64,000 bases of DNA. It comes from JBAYST01 sp034932745. GTDB lineage: Bacteria; Bacillota_I; Bacilli_A; RFN20; CAG-826. Both the position numbers and the translations under genes were made by a program. Below the pieces are notes generated by a model. It saw only the letters and a program-made list of their open reading frames with translations, was not told where the DNA came from and did no database searches. This document shows, piece after piece, positions 34,133 through 42,752 of the stretch (position 1 is its first letter; every line of letters starts with the position of its first letter). Location of the stretch: positions 186,001-250,000 of the forward strand of contig JAYFOJ010000002.1 in the NCBI GenBank assembly GCA_034932745.1, written 5' to 3'.

Positions 34133-34492
34133 TTATTTTTCCTCCTTGGTTTCGACACCTTCAGCCTTCTTCTCTTCGGCGACACCCGTTAAGATTTCTT
34201 CCTTGAGTTCGGCTTCAGCTTGCTTAATTGAAAGTTCAGCTTTTTTGTCGATGCTTACTAAACGGAAACGTTTGGTAGCAGATAATGGTCTTGTTCCCAT
34301 GATTGTGACTGTGTCACCAACCTTGGCTTCATTTTTTTCATCGTGAACATAGTACTTTTTACGGTATTGAACACGTTTGCCATATTTAGCATGTTTTTTG
34401 TGGGTTTCGACAAGGACAACGATGGTTTTGTCGTTCTTATCAGATAGGACTACGCCTTGGATGACGTTTCTTTGATTTCTTTCGATTGACAT
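34133..34492 (-). CDS. rpsQ: 30S ribosomal protein uS17 with C-terminal extension
   Basis: 119 residues against about 87. The OB-fold core has NQRNVIQGVVLSDKNDKTIVV, HKKHAKYGKRVQYRKKYYVHDE and RPLSATKRFRLVSI. The last 32 residues are a Glu/Lys/Ala tail (ending EKKAEGVETKEEK) absent from typical S17. Confidence 0.96.
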   Translation of the reverse strand: MSIERNQRNVIQGVVLSDKNDKTIVVLVETHKKHAKYGKRVQYRKKYYVHDEKNEAKVGDTVTIMGTRPLSATKRFRLVSIDKKAELSIKQAEAELKEEILTGVAEEKKAEGVETKEEK

Positions 34493-34506
34493 AATTCATG
34501 TTCTCC

Positions 34507-34710
34507 TTATTTAACGTTGATGTTAAGTTCTCTTTCGCGCAAGACCATCATACATCTTGCGATATCCTTGCGGACTCTGGTGACTTCTTCGCCGTGTTCG
34601 AGAGCACCCACTGCTTTCTTACGACGGAGTTCGAAGAGTTGTTCCTTCAATTGATAAACCTTTTGGTTTAATTCGCTAGAAGGCATTTCACGAATTTCAC
34701 TAAGTTTCAT
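34507..34710 (-). CDS. rpmC: 50S ribosomal protein uL29
   Basis: 67 residues, two helices. MKLSEIREMPSSELNQKVYQLKEQLFELRRKKAVGAL and RVRKDIARCMMVLREREL. Located at the peptide exit site with uL23. Normal length, without the extension seen on uL22 and uL23. Confidence 0.97.
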   Translation of the reverse strand: MKLSEIREMPSSELNQKVYQLKEQLFELRRKKAVGALEHGEEVTRVRKDIARCMMVLRERELNINVK

Positions 34711-34712
34711 GA

Positions 34713-35126
34713 TTATTTACTCTCCTTTTTGATCACTCTGCAATGAATCGGGAGTTTGTAAGCGGCAAGTCTTAAGGCTTCACGGGCTGTCTCTTCTGGG
34801 ACGCCTCCGATTTCAAACATCACACGACCTTCTTTAACAACTGCGACCCATGACTCTGGATTACCTTTACCAGAACCCATACGGACCTCAGCAGGTTTCT
34901 TTGTTTTAGCCAAGTGTGGGAATATTCTAATCCAAACTTGACCACTTCTATTTGTGTAGCGGGAGAGAACGATACGGGCTGCCTCGATTTGATTAGCAGT
35001 GATCCATGCGCCCTCTGCGGCTTGAAGACCGAATTCACCAAACGCTACGGTTATACCAGCCTTTGATTTTCCTTCATAATAAATTCTATGAGGGCGGCGG
35101 TATTTTACTCTTTTTGGTTGAAGCAT
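34713..35126 (-). CDS. rplP: 50S ribosomal protein uL16
   Basis: 137 residues. MLQPKRVKYRRPHRIYYEGKSKAGITVAFGEFGLQA, AARIVLSRYTNRSGQVWIRIFP and GSGKGNPESWVAVVKEGRVMFEIGG. Full length; between rpsC and rpmC. Confidence 0.98.
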   Translation of the reverse strand: MLQPKRVKYRRPHRIYYEGKSKAGITVAFGEFGLQAAEGAWITANQIEAARIVLSRYTNRSGQVWIRIFPHLAKTKKPAEVRMGSGKGNPESWVAVVKEGRVMFEIGGVPEETAREALRLAAYKLPIHCRVIKKESK

Positions 35127-35129
35127 TGG

Positions 35130-35810
35130 CTATTCTCCTTCCTTAGCATTATTATTCGCATCTAGTTCTGGGCGGACTTCTCCGCGGCAGATCCAAACTT
35201 TAACACCGATACGGCCATAGGTTGTGGCAGCTTCAGCGATTGCGAAGTCGATATCGCTTCTTAATGTATGTAGAGGAATTGTTCCCTCTTTATAACCTTC
35301 GTGACGAGCAATTTCAGCTCCACCAAGTCTACCGGACAAAAGAGTGCGGCATCCTTTAGCACCAGCTTTACGAACTCGTTGAATGGCTTTCTTTTGAACT
35401 GTACGGAAACTTGCACGCTCTTCTAATTGCTTTGCAATTGATTGAGCAACGAGATTGGCATCCAAGTCAGGATTCTTAACTTCGACGACGTCGACTCTTA
35501 AGGTTGCATCCTTGACTAGTTTTCCAAGTTCGTTCTTAATGCGATTGATATTAGCACCATCTTGTCCAATCACAACGCCTGGTCTAGCGACGAAGACCAT
35601 GATGACAACATTGTTGCCCTTATCGGTCTTTTGACGTTCGATTTCGATGTGAGAGAGCATGGCTTCTTTTAGTTCCTTAGTGAGATATTTACGAATCTTG
35701 ATATCTTCGTTGAGGAACACATGGTAATGTTGATCATCAGCATACCAGCGAGAATTCCAATTACGGTTGACGCCGATTCTCATGCCAACTGGATTAATTT
35801 TTTGACCCAT
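35130..35810 (-). CDS. rpsC: 30S ribosomal protein uS3
   Basis: 226 residues. MGQKINPVGMRIGVNRNWNSRWY, KH domain around VIGQDGANINRIKNELGKL, and the C-terminal KGCRTLLSGRLGGAEIARHEGYKEGTIPLHTLRSDIDFA. Part of the mRNA entry helicase. Normal length. Confidence 0.98.
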   Translation of the reverse strand: MGQKINPVGMRIGVNRNWNSRWYADDQHYHVFLNEDIKIRKYLTKELKEAMLSHIEIERQKTDKGNNVVIMVFVARPGVVIGQDGANINRIKNELGKLVKDATLRVDVVEVKNPDLDANLVAQSIAKQLEERASFRTVQKKAIQRVRKAGAKGCRTLLSGRLGGAEIARHEGYKEGTIPLHTLRSDIDFAIAEAATTYGRIGVKVWICRGEVRPELDANNNAKEGE

Positions 35811-35823
35811 TGATGTTTCCTCC

Positions 35824-36294
35824 TTATCTCATCTTCACCACGACGGTGATGTTGCAGGCTCTTTTGACAAGTCCACTTGCTGAACCTTTAGCACGTGGAA
35901 GGTATCTCTTAATTCTCATACCATCTGTTGCATAAATCGTATCGATGTATAATTTCTCTTCATCCATTCCGAAGTTGTTGATGGCATTAGCTGCGGCTGA
36001 CTTAATCGTTTTAATGACAGCGACAGTAGCGGCTTTGTTAACGTTAGCAAGGATTCCAAGAGCGACTTTGACATCTTTTCCTCTTACTACGTCGATAACT
36101 AATCTTGCCTTACGTGGAGTAACTCTCACGTTTTTAGAAATAGCTTTCGCTTCAGTCACTGCAGGTTTCGCTGGTTTCTCAACTACTTTCTCAGCAACTT
36201 TCTTTTCCTTTTTATTAGCGGCTTTAGGAGCTTCGTCAGCAGGTTTTGCTTCGACAGTCTCGGCAACTTTTTTTGTTTTCTTTTCGGTAGCCAT
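35824..36294 (-). CDS. rplV: 50S ribosomal protein uL22 with N-terminal extension
   Basis: 156 residues against about 112. The core begins near residue 48 with AKAISKNVRVTPRKARLVIDVVRGKDV and ends RAKGSASGLVKRACNITVVV. The first 47 residues are an extra Lys/Ala/Glu/Pro tail (MATEKKTKKVAETVEAK onward). Its hairpin lines the exit tunnel, so the tail would emerge at the ribosome surface near the exit. Confidence 0.97.
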   Translation of the reverse strand: MATEKKTKKVAETVEAKPADEAPKAANKKEKKVAEKVVEKPAKPAVTEAKAISKNVRVTPRKARLVIDVVRGKDVKVALGILANVNKAATVAVIKTIKSAAANAINNFGMDEEKLYIDTIYATDGMRIKRYLPRAKGSASGLVKRACNITVVVKMR

Positions 36295-36306
36295 TACTTA
36301 TTCCTC

Positions 36307-36600
36307 CTATTTACCAGCGGCTGCAGCTTTATCTTCTGCGTTATTGCCGTGGTGTCCACTGAATTTACGGGTTGGTGAGAACTCACCTAATTTATGTCCG
36401 ACCATATCTTCGGTAACATAAACGGTAATGTGTTCTTTTCCGTTATAGACCGCAAAGGTGTGTCCAACGAATGCTGGATAGATCGTGCTTCTTCTTGACC
36501 AAGTTTTAATAATTTCTTTTTTACCGGCTGCATCTAATGCGGAAACTTTTTTAATTAAGTACTCATCGACGAATGCGCCTTTTTTCAAGCTTCTTGACAT
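36307..36600 (-). CDS. rpsS: 30S ribosomal protein uS19
   Basis: 97 residues. MSRSLKKGAFVDEYLIKKV, IKTWSRRSTIYPAFVGHTFAVYNGKEHITVYVTEDMVGHKLGEFSPTRKF and a short C-terminal tail. Normal family length, between rplB and rplV. Confidence 0.98.
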   Translation of the reverse strand: MSRSLKKGAFVDEYLIKKVSALDAAGKKEIIKTWSRRSTIYPAFVGHTFAVYNGKEHITVYVTEDMVGHKLGEFSPTRKFSGHHGNNAEDKAAAAGK

Positions 36601-36621
36601 ATCTTATTTCCTCCTTTGCGA

Positions 36622-37458
36622 TTACTTACTAGCATTGCGGCGTCTAATAATTAGTTGGCCGGATGCTTTCTTTGATTTTCTGGTCTTAACACCCATTGCG
36701 CGCTTGCCCCATGGAGTGCGTGGAGCATCACGTCCGACTGGACATTTACCTTCACCACCACCGTGTGGGTGATCGCATGGGTTCATTGCAGAACCTCTGA
36801 CGGTTGGACGGACGCCCGCCCATCTCGTCTTTCCTGCTTTTCCTTTATTAATAAGGGCAAAGTCTTCGTTACCGACGACTCCGATTGTGGCACGGCAGGT
36901 GGCAACAACCTTTCTCATCTCGCTACTGGCAAGACGAAGAATCACGTATTTTCCTTCTAGACCGAGAACCTGAGCACTCGTTCCAGCGGCTCTGCACATT
37001 TGACCACCTTTACCAGGAGTGAGCTCGACGTTATGAACGAGAGTACCTTCTGGGATGTTCTTAAGTGGCATTGCATTTCCGACTTTAATATCGCATCCTT
37101 CACCGGATACAATGCGGTCTCCAACATGGAGTCCTTGTGGATGAATGATGTAACGTTTTTCGCCATCTAAATAAGCTAGAAGAGCGATGTTAGCATTGCG
37201 GTTTGGATCGTATTCGATCGCTTTTACGACGGCCGGAACGTTGTCCTTATTTCTTCTAAAGTCAACGATACGGTATTTTTGTTTGTGTCCTCCACCAATG
37301 TGACGGGTAGTAATAACGCCTTGGTTATTTCTTCCACCAGTCTTACTCTTCTTAACTAATAAGCTTTTTTCAGGAGTGTATTTGGTGATTTCTTCAAACG
37401 TCGTGTTAGTCATGCCTCTACGGCTTGGAGTCGTAGGCTTGTAAGTTCTAATTGACAT
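36622..37458 (-). CDS. rplB: 50S ribosomal protein uL2
   Basis: 278 residues. MSIRTYKPTTPSRRGMT, GGGHKQKYRIVDFRRNK, the peptidyl-transferase-proximal RGSAMNPCDHPHGGGEGKCPVGR and the basic C-terminus. Normal length. Confidence 0.98.
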   Translation of the reverse strand: MSIRTYKPTTPSRRGMTNTTFEEITKYTPEKSLLVKKSKTGGRNNQGVITTRHIGGGHKQKYRIVDFRRNKDNVPAVVKAIEYDPNRNANIALLAYLDGEKRYIIHPQGLHVGDRIVSGEGCDIKVGNAMPLKNIPEGTLVHNVELTPGKGGQMCRAAGTSAQVLGLEGKYVILRLASSEMRKVVATCRATIGVVGNEDFALINKGKAGKTRWAGVRPTVRGSAMNPCDHPHGGGEGKCPVGRDAPRTPWGKRAMGVKTRKSKKASGQLIIRRRNASK

Positions 37459-37491
37459 TCTTTTTTCTCCTATATTTTGTAGTCCTACTGA

Positions 37492-37902
37492 CTACTCTTT
37501 GAAAAGGTCGATGGCCTCGCCTTCAGCGATGGTTACGATTGCCTTTTTGTATCCGCTAATTGATCCTTTGAATTTGGATCCGCGGGTGGTTTCTTTTGCG
37601 CGCACGTTACTAATACGAACGTCGACAACTTTAACCTGGAATATTCTTTCAAAAGCCATTTTGACTTCGGCTTTATTGGAATCTGGTTTAACCTTAACAG
37701 TAACTTGATTTAATCTTTGCATGATATCCATCGATTTCTCGGTGATAACAGGTTTCATGATAACTTCGAAGTCACGGTAGGTTGCGTTAGGGAAGCGTTT
37801 TTCAACTTTCTTCTCGGTTGCTTTAGCAACTTTTTTTGCTGGAGCTTCAACTTTTTCAGTCTTTACTTCTTCAGCAACTTTTGCGGTCTTTTTGGCTGCC
37901 AT
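37492..37902 (-). CDS. rplW: 50S ribosomal protein uL23 with N-terminal extension
   Basis: 136 residues against about 95. The core begins around residue 42 with YRDFEVIMKPVITEKSMDIM and includes KAEVKMAFERIFQVKVVDVRISNV. The first 40 residues form a Lys/Ala/Glu tail like that of uL22. uL23 is the docking site for trigger factor and SRP at the exit tunnel, so the tail could affect early chain handling. Confidence 0.96.
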   Translation of the reverse strand: MAAKKTAKVAEEVKTEKVEAPAKKVAKATEKKVEKRFPNATYRDFEVIMKPVITEKSMDIMQRLNQVTVKVKPDSNKAEVKMAFERIFQVKVVDVRISNVRAKETTRGSKFKGSISGYKKAIVTIAEGEAIDLFKE

Positions 37903-37903
37903 A

Positions 37904-38542
37904 TTATGCTAATGCCTCCTCTAATTCTTTAACTGCTTCTTTTTCGATAACGACTGCGTCGACATTCATTAAATCGTAGACGCTGACATTTTCGGATGAA
38001 ACAACTTTGACCCAATTGATATTGTTTGCACTAGCAAGCAAATTCATTTCGAGTTCGCTTACGACGACTAGAACTTTAGTTTCGGCCTTCAAAGCTTTGA
38101 GAATTGCTCTAAACTCTTTGGTCTTAATGTTCTTGAGTTCTAATTTATCGACGACGATCAATCCGTCTTTTGTTTTCATCGAAAGAGCGGATTTGAGCGC
38201 TAAGCGGTGAGCTGTTTTATTTTGTGACAATTTGAAGTTCTGTGTGCCATCTGGTCCAAAGACCGTGCCACCACCAACCCAAATTGGTGAACGCGAGGAA
38301 CCCGCACGGGCTCTTCCTGTTCCTTTTTGTCTCCAAGGTTTCTTTCCACCTCCACTAACTTCGTGGCGCACTTTTGTTTTTGCAGTGGCTTGACGTGAGT
38401 TGCTTTGATAGACCTGGACGGCGTCGAACATGACTTGTTTATTTGGTTCAATACCCCAAACATCAGCTTTTAAACTAATTTTTGAGACTTCTTCGCCGGC
38501 TTGGTTTAACACCTTAGCACTAATTGTTTTCTTTTCTGCCAT
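37904..38542 (-). CDS. rplD: 50S ribosomal protein uL4
   Basis: 212 residues. Loop RQATAKTKVRHEVSGGGKKPWRQKGTGRARAGSSRSPIWVGGGTVFGP is the tunnel-wall loop, followed by KKTAHRLALKSALS-type sequence. In E. coli L4 represses its own S10 operon; the leader before rpsJ suggests a similar possibility here. Confidence 0.97.
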   Translation of the reverse strand: MAEKKTISAKVLNQAGEEVSKISLKADVWGIEPNKQVMFDAVQVYQSNSRQATAKTKVRHEVSGGGKKPWRQKGTGRARAGSSRSPIWVGGGTVFGPDGTQNFKLSQNKTAHRLALKSALSMKTKDGLIVVDKLELKNIKTKEFRAILKALKAETKVLVVVSELEMNLLASANNINWVKVVSSENVSVYDLMNVDAVVIEKEAVKELEEALA

Positions 38543-38566
38543 TGTTTTTTCTCCTTTCCGTCCAGA

Positions 38567-39301
38567 TTATTTAGATTCTGCTACAACTGTTTCGACAGCT
38601 GGTGCAGCTTCAATTTTTGGTTCTTCTTTAACAATACGATTAATAATTGGCTTAATTACTGGGGAACCTTTTTGAGTCTTAATTGGCGAACGTAGAGTTA
38701 CCAACGATTTCTTTGGTCCTGGTAATGCGCCTTTAACTAATACGAAGTTCTTTTCGGTATTAATTGCAACGATGACTAGATTGAGAACAGTCGCAGACTT
38801 ATTTCCCATATGTCCAGACATGTGCTTGCCTGGGATAACGCGGTTATTGCAACGTCCGTTATTAGCGAATGATCCTTGTTGTCTATGATATCCAGAACCA
38901 TGTGCTTTTGGACCGATTGTACCGTGCCATCTCTTGATCGTACCGGAATATCCACGGCCTTTGCTTGTTCCGACGACATCGATGACATCGCCGACCTTGA
39001 ACATATCAGCGGTAATTACATCTCCGACTTTGAAACCGGCCATTTCATCTCCGCGAAGTTCAACGTGATGATACTTACAGGTAGTTCCTGTTTTCTTAGC
39101 GATGCCTTTTTCGCATTTGTTAGCACGAGACTCTTTTTTGTCTTCGTATCCAACTTGAACAGCGACATAGCCATCTTTTTCTAAGTTCTTTACTTGAGTG
39201 ACGACGTTTGGTAAGACTTCAACGACAGTGACGGCATACATCGTGCCATCTTCAGCGAAGACTTGGGTCATCCCCATTTTTCTTCCTAATAATGCTTTCA
39301 T
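38567..39301 (-). CDS. rplC: 50S ribosomal protein uL3 with C-terminal extension
   Basis: 244 residues against about 209. MKALLGRKMGMTQVFAEDGTMYAVTVVEV, GTSKGRGYSGTIKRW and GHMGNKSATVLNLVI are the core; the last 30 residues (from IVKEEPKIEAAPA) are an extra Glu/Ala/Val tail. Confidence 0.97.
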   Translation of the reverse strand: MKALLGRKMGMTQVFAEDGTMYAVTVVEVLPNVVTQVKNLEKDGYVAVQVGYEDKKESRANKCEKGIAKKTGTTCKYHHVELRGDEMAGFKVGDVITADMFKVGDVIDVVGTSKGRGYSGTIKRWHGTIGPKAHGSGYHRQQGSFANNGRCNNRVIPGKHMSGHMGNKSATVLNLVIVAINTEKNFVLVKGALPGPKKSLVTLRSPIKTQKGSPVIKPIINRIVKEEPKIEAAPAVETVVAESK

Positions 39302-39315
39302 TCAGTCTTGCCTCC

Positions 39316-39627
39316 TTATAACTTGATATCGATGTCAACTCCGGATGGGAGATCCAAGTTTCTAAGAGCATCAATAGTCTCTTTCTTTGGATTTGTGATA
39401 TCGATAATACGTTTGTGAGTTCTGATTTCAAATTGTTCACGAGCATCTTTGTACTTGTGGACAGCTCTTAAAACCGTAAACACTTGTCTTTCCGTGGGTA
39501 GCGGAATGGGACCTACAACATTGGCCCCAGAGTTTTTCGCTGCTTTGACAATCTTCTCGGCGCTTAGGTCGAGATTAGCATGATCATAAGCTTTTAAGCG
39601 AACCCGGATTTTGGTTGTTTTTGCCAT
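39316..39627 (-). CDS. rpsJ: 30S ribosomal protein uS10
   Basis: 103 residues from the ATG at 39627, preceded by AGGAGGAAAAATC. KIRVRLKAYDHANLDLSAEKIVKAAKNSGANVVGPIPLPTERQVFTVLR and SGVDIDIKL. First gene of the long S10-spc-alpha operon; also NusB partner in antitermination. Confidence 0.98.
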   Translation of the reverse strand: MAKTTKIRVRLKAYDHANLDLSAEKIVKAAKNSGANVVGPIPLPTERQVFTVLRAVHKYKDAREQFEIRTHKRIIDITNPKKETIDALRNLDLPSGVDIDIKL

Positions 39628-39658
39628 GATTTTTCCTCCTACTTTCATATATCAGGCT

Positions 39659-39739
39659 TTGACGTTTTGCTCAGTGCGAATTACCTGAACACCCTTTCAT
39701 GACAACGCCTGTGGGTGTATCAGCAACCTCGCACGTCAA
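39659..39739 (-). ncRNA. Foldable leader RNA of the S10 operon
   Basis: On the minus strand four nested stems can form: TTGAC/GTCAA (39735-39739 with 39659-39663), GTGCGA/TCGCAC (39729-39734 with 39674-39679), CTGA/TCAG (39720-39723 with 39685-39688) and ACACCC/GGGTGT (39713-39718 with 39689-39694), leaving an 18-base apical loop. It ends about 30 bases before the rpsJ start and follows a strong promoter. A role in ribosomal protein autoregulation is inferred. Confidence 0.6.
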
Positions 39740-39757
39740 TGCGCAGTCAACATGTCA

Positions 39758-39787
39758 AATATACCCCTATACGCGTAGGTGTGTCAA
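39758..39787 (-). promoter_or_regulatory. Promoter of the S10-spc-alpha ribosomal operon
   Basis: Minus strand perfect -35 TTGACA (39782-39787), 18-base spacer, TATATT (39758-39763). The strongest promoter match in the window. Confidence 0.75.
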
Positions 39788-39931
39788 CTCTATTTCGCAA
39801 AAAAATCCATTATTTATTACATAAGATTCTTTTGTGATGATTTTCCACACGATTTCCTTTTGTATTGCAAATAATGGTAAAAATATCAGTTATCAAAATC
39901 GGTAATCAGACAAAATGAGATAAAATGATAG
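39788..39931. other. AT-rich spacer between queH and the S10 promoter
   Basis: No gene, clear terminator or repeat seen in these 144 bases. Confidence 0.5.
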
Positions 39932-40564
39932 TCACTTTTTGGTTTTTTCTACCCATTTTTGATATGAGAATTTGCAACCACAATACTCTTGGAAATATAG
40001 GTTATGTTCACGGCAGATTATTAACGACTTTTCATAACCGTCTTGCTTCTTAAAATCGGCATAAAGCCACTTTACATTTGGAAATATTATTTCCAATTGA
40101 TGTCCGATGGTGTTGACATCAGATGAGCTTTTATACCGCGAAATTGTTAAGGAACTAGCGCAATACTGATAACCATTCTCGCTAGCGAACTTAAACAATT
40201 CTCCTAATCTTTTTTTAAAGCAAATTCGACATCTTTCATGACCTTCGGGAAGATCTTTAAAAGGCTCTAAATCGATATTGAAGTCATCGTTTTTATATGG
40301 GGTTTCAATAATCGGTATTTCATAATGCATTTCGGATAAATATCTCTTGAGCTCTGCTAGTCTTCGGTCGTGTTCTTTTTGCGGATAAATATTCGAATTA
40401 TTATAAAAAATAGTCACATCAAAATAGTCTTTAATCTCTTCGTATGGAATGGTGAAACACGGACCACAGCAAACGTGAAGAAGCAGTTTTGGCTTCGATG
40501 TTTTAGATACTTCATCGAGTTCTGCTTTCATCATTTTTGCATAGTTTTTGTTATTTTTTATCAT
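39932..40564 (-). CDS. queH: Epoxyqueuosine reductase QueH
   Basis: Final step of queuosine synthesis: reduces epoxyqueuosine in tRNA without the cobalamin needed by QueG. Cys-rich sites typical of QueH (DUF208): HVCCGPC, ERCRICFKKRL and EYCGCKFS, plus FYNNSNIYPQKEHDRRL. The ATG at 40564 overlaps the queA end by 14 bases and gives 210 residues; the frame is open further upstream but inside queA, and the ribosome site is weak. Confidence 0.92.
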   Translation of the reverse strand: MIKNNKNYAKMMKAELDEVSKTSKPKLLLHVCCGPCFTIPYEEIKDYFDVTIFYNNSNIYPQKEHDRRLAELKRYLSEMHYEIPIIETPYKNDDFNIDLEPFKDLPEGHERCRICFKKRLGELFKFASENGYQYCASSLTISRYKSSSDVNTIGHQLEIIFPNVKWLYADFKKQDGYEKSLIICREHNLYFQEYCGCKFSYQKWVEKTKK

Positions 40565-41585
40565 AGAGAAACATCGCGTCTCCAAAAGAGAAAAACCGAT
40601 ACTTTTTTTCAGTAGCGTGCTTATATATTTCGAGAATAAATTCCCGGCCAGCAAAGGCAGAAACCAACATTATTAATGTCGATTTTGGAAGGTGAAAATT
40701 AGTTATAAGTGCATCCACCGCTTTAAATTGATATCCTGGTTCGATAAAAATATTTGTGGATTCGGTCGTCGATTTAAAAATGCCATACTTAGTAATATTA
40801 GCTTCTAATGTTCTCGTGCTAGTTGTTCCAATGGCAATGATTCTTCTACCTTGTTCTTTTGCCATGTTAAGTTTGTGAGCGGTATCTGCTGGCATGTAAT
40901 ATACTTCAGAATGCATGATGTGATCTTTGGTATCTTGCACTTTTACAGGTCTAAATGTTCCTAGACCAATGTGAAGTGTAACGTCTAAAACTTCGATCCC
41001 CATCTTTTTTATTTTCTCAAAAATCTCATCAGTAAAATGAAATCCCGCTGTTGGCGCTGCTGCACTACCTTCGATTTTCGCATAGACAGTTTGATAGCGG
41101 TCATTAGTGCAGACTTGTTCTTTAATATAAGGTGGCAACGGCATTTTGCCTAAAGATTCTAAAACTTCGAGAAATATTCCTTGATAAAGGAAGTTCATTA
41201 TTCTAATTCCCTCATCCTTAACTTCTAAGCATTCGGCGATTAGTTTACCTTCGCCAAAATCCACTCTTGTTCCAACTTTTATTGTTTTAGCGTTTCCACA
41301 CAAGCATTCCCATGTATCGTCTTTAACTTGTCTTAACAAGAGAACTTCGACATGAGCATGAGTCTGCTCTTTTACGCCCAAAAGACGAGCAGGAATAACT
41401 TTAGTGTTGTTTCTTACTAAAACATCTCCAGGCTTTAAATAGTCGACAATATTATAAAAAACATCATCCTTATAAGTATGATTACCAATATCGACGCTCA
41501 ATAGATGAGAATGGTCTCTTTTTTGTGTTGGGAACTGAGCAATCAGAGATTCATCCAGTTCAAAATCGAACAAATTGATATCCAT
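40551..41585 (-). CDS. queA: S-adenosylmethionine:tRNA ribosyltransferase-isomerase QueA
   Basis: Transfers the ribosyl part of SAM to preQ1 in tRNA to form epoxyqueuosine. 344 residues. DYLKPGDVLVRNNTKVIPARL, LPPYIK, EGSAAAPTAGFHFT and NFHLPKSTLIMLVSAFAG are family hallmarks. Starts one base after overlap with tgt stop; order tgt-queA-queH. Confidence 0.96.
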   Translation of the reverse strand: MDINLFDFELDESLIAQFPTQKRDHSHLLSVDIGNHTYKDDVFYNIVDYLKPGDVLVRNNTKVIPARLLGVKEQTHAHVEVLLLRQVKDDTWECLCGNAKTIKVGTRVDFGEGKLIAECLEVKDEGIRIMNFLYQGIFLEVLESLGKMPLPPYIKEQVCTNDRYQTVYAKIEGSAAAPTAGFHFTDEIFEKIKKMGIEVLDVTLHIGLGTFRPVKVQDTKDHIMHSEVYYMPADTAHKLNMAKEQGRRIIAIGTTSTRTLEANITKYGIFKSTTESTNIFIEPGYQFKAVDALITNFHLPKSTLIMLVSAFAGREFILEIYKHATEKKYRFFSFGDAMFLYDKK

Positions 41586-42709
41586 TAGAATCCCTTTTCA
41601 TCACCGAATTTAGCGATGACTTCTTTCATAAAATCGCCGTATCTATCTTCTTTGATAGCAATCCTTGCTTCTTCCATTAGGTGGATGAGAAAACGAACAT
41701 TGTGAATCGATAAAAGTCTTTTCCCAAATGTTTCATCGCAAACATATAAGTGTCTTAAGTAGGCTTTTGTGTAGTGCTTGCAGGCTTCACAATCGCACTC
41801 TTCGTCAAGAGGAGTGAAATCTTCTTTGTATTTTGCGTCTCTTATATTGACTCGACCCTTGCTGGTCATTAAAGCACCATGTCTAGCTAAACGAGTCGGA
41901 AGAACGCAGTCGAACATATCGACACCTCGAGCAATTCCCTCTAATAAATAATCGATAGACCCAACGCCCATTAAGTAACGCGGTTTATCTATTGGAAGAT
42001 ATTTAACTGAATAATCGACCATCTTTAGACATACATCCTTTGGCTCGCCAATTGAAGTGCCTCCAATCGAATATCCAGGAAAATTCATTTTAGTTAATTC
42101 TTCGGCGCAGTGCTTTCTTAAATCTTCATAGGCACCGCCTTGAACGATTCCAAAAAGAGCTTGATCGTTATCTCGATGCGCTTCTTTGCATCTTTTTGCC
42201 CATCTTAAAGTTCTTTCTGTCGATTGTTTAGCGTATTCATATTCCGCTGGATAAAATATGCATTCATCGAAAGACATAATGATATCTGCGCCAAGTTTTT
42301 CTTCGATGTCCATCACTGATTCAGGAGTGAAATTTAATAATCCACCATCTAAATGATTTCTAAATTTAACCCCTTCTTCGCTTATTTCTCTTCGTTCTGC
42401 TAATGAGAAAACTTGGAAGCCACCAGAATCGGTAAGCATTGGTCCATCGTAATTCATAAACTTATGAAGACCACCAGCCTTAGCGACGATATCCGCTCCA
42501 GGTCTAAGGGCTAAGTGATATGTGTTAGATAAAATAACCCCAGCGCCCAAACCTTTCACTTCTTCAGGAGAAAGAGTTTTTACGGTCGCTAAAGTACCAA
42601 CAGGCATAAACATTGGAACTTCAACATTTCCGTGTGGAGTATGAAGAATTCCGTATCTAGCGCCAGTTTGTTTATCGATGTGTAAGATTTCTAAGTAGAA
42701 TTTTTTCAT
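41585..42709 (-). CDS. tgt: tRNA-guanine transglycosylase
   Basis: Exchanges guanine-34 for preQ1 in tRNAs with GUN anticodons. Nucleophile/acid Asp in LTDSGGFQVFSL, RHLDGG-type NHLDGG, FGIVQGGAYEDLR, GVDMFDCVLPTRLARHG, and the zinc site CDCEACKHY with a later His. 374 residues from the ATG at 42709. An earlier ATG at 42724 lies inside a TATAAT element; transcripts from that promoter could only use 42709, with almost no leader. Confidence 0.95.
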   Translation of the reverse strand: MKKFYLEILHIDKQTGARYGILHTPHGNVEVPMFMPVGTLATVKTLSPEEVKGLGAGVILSNTYHLALRPGADIVAKAGGLHKFMNYDGPMLTDSGGFQVFSLAERREISEEGVKFRNHLDGGLLNFTPESVMDIEEKLGADIIMSFDECIFYPAEYEYAKQSTERTLRWAKRCKEAHRDNDQALFGIVQGGAYEDLRKHCAEELTKMNFPGYSIGGTSIGEPKDVCLKMVDYSVKYLPIDKPRYLMGVGSIDYLLEGIARGVDMFDCVLPTRLARHGALMTSKGRVNIRDAKYKEDFTPLDEECDCEACKHYTKAYLRHLYVCDETFGKRLLSIHNVRFLIHLMEEARIAIKEDRYGDFMKEVIAKFGDEKGF

Positions 42710-42722
42710 TTTGGCTCGTTTC

Positions 42723-42752
42723 ATTATATATAATGTTAGAATTTAAAATCAA
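42723..42752 (-). promoter_or_regulatory. Promoter of tgt-queA-queH inside the queT end
   Basis: Minus strand TTGATT (42747-42752), 18-base spacer, TATAAT (42723-42728). It would let the modification genes be made independently of the transporter queT. Confidence 0.5.

Noticed and set aside
35945..36421. 158-codon plus-strand frame over rplV and rpsS
   Set aside because: Antisense to two clear ribosomal genes, composition follows the Lys/Ala tail of uL22, no start signal.
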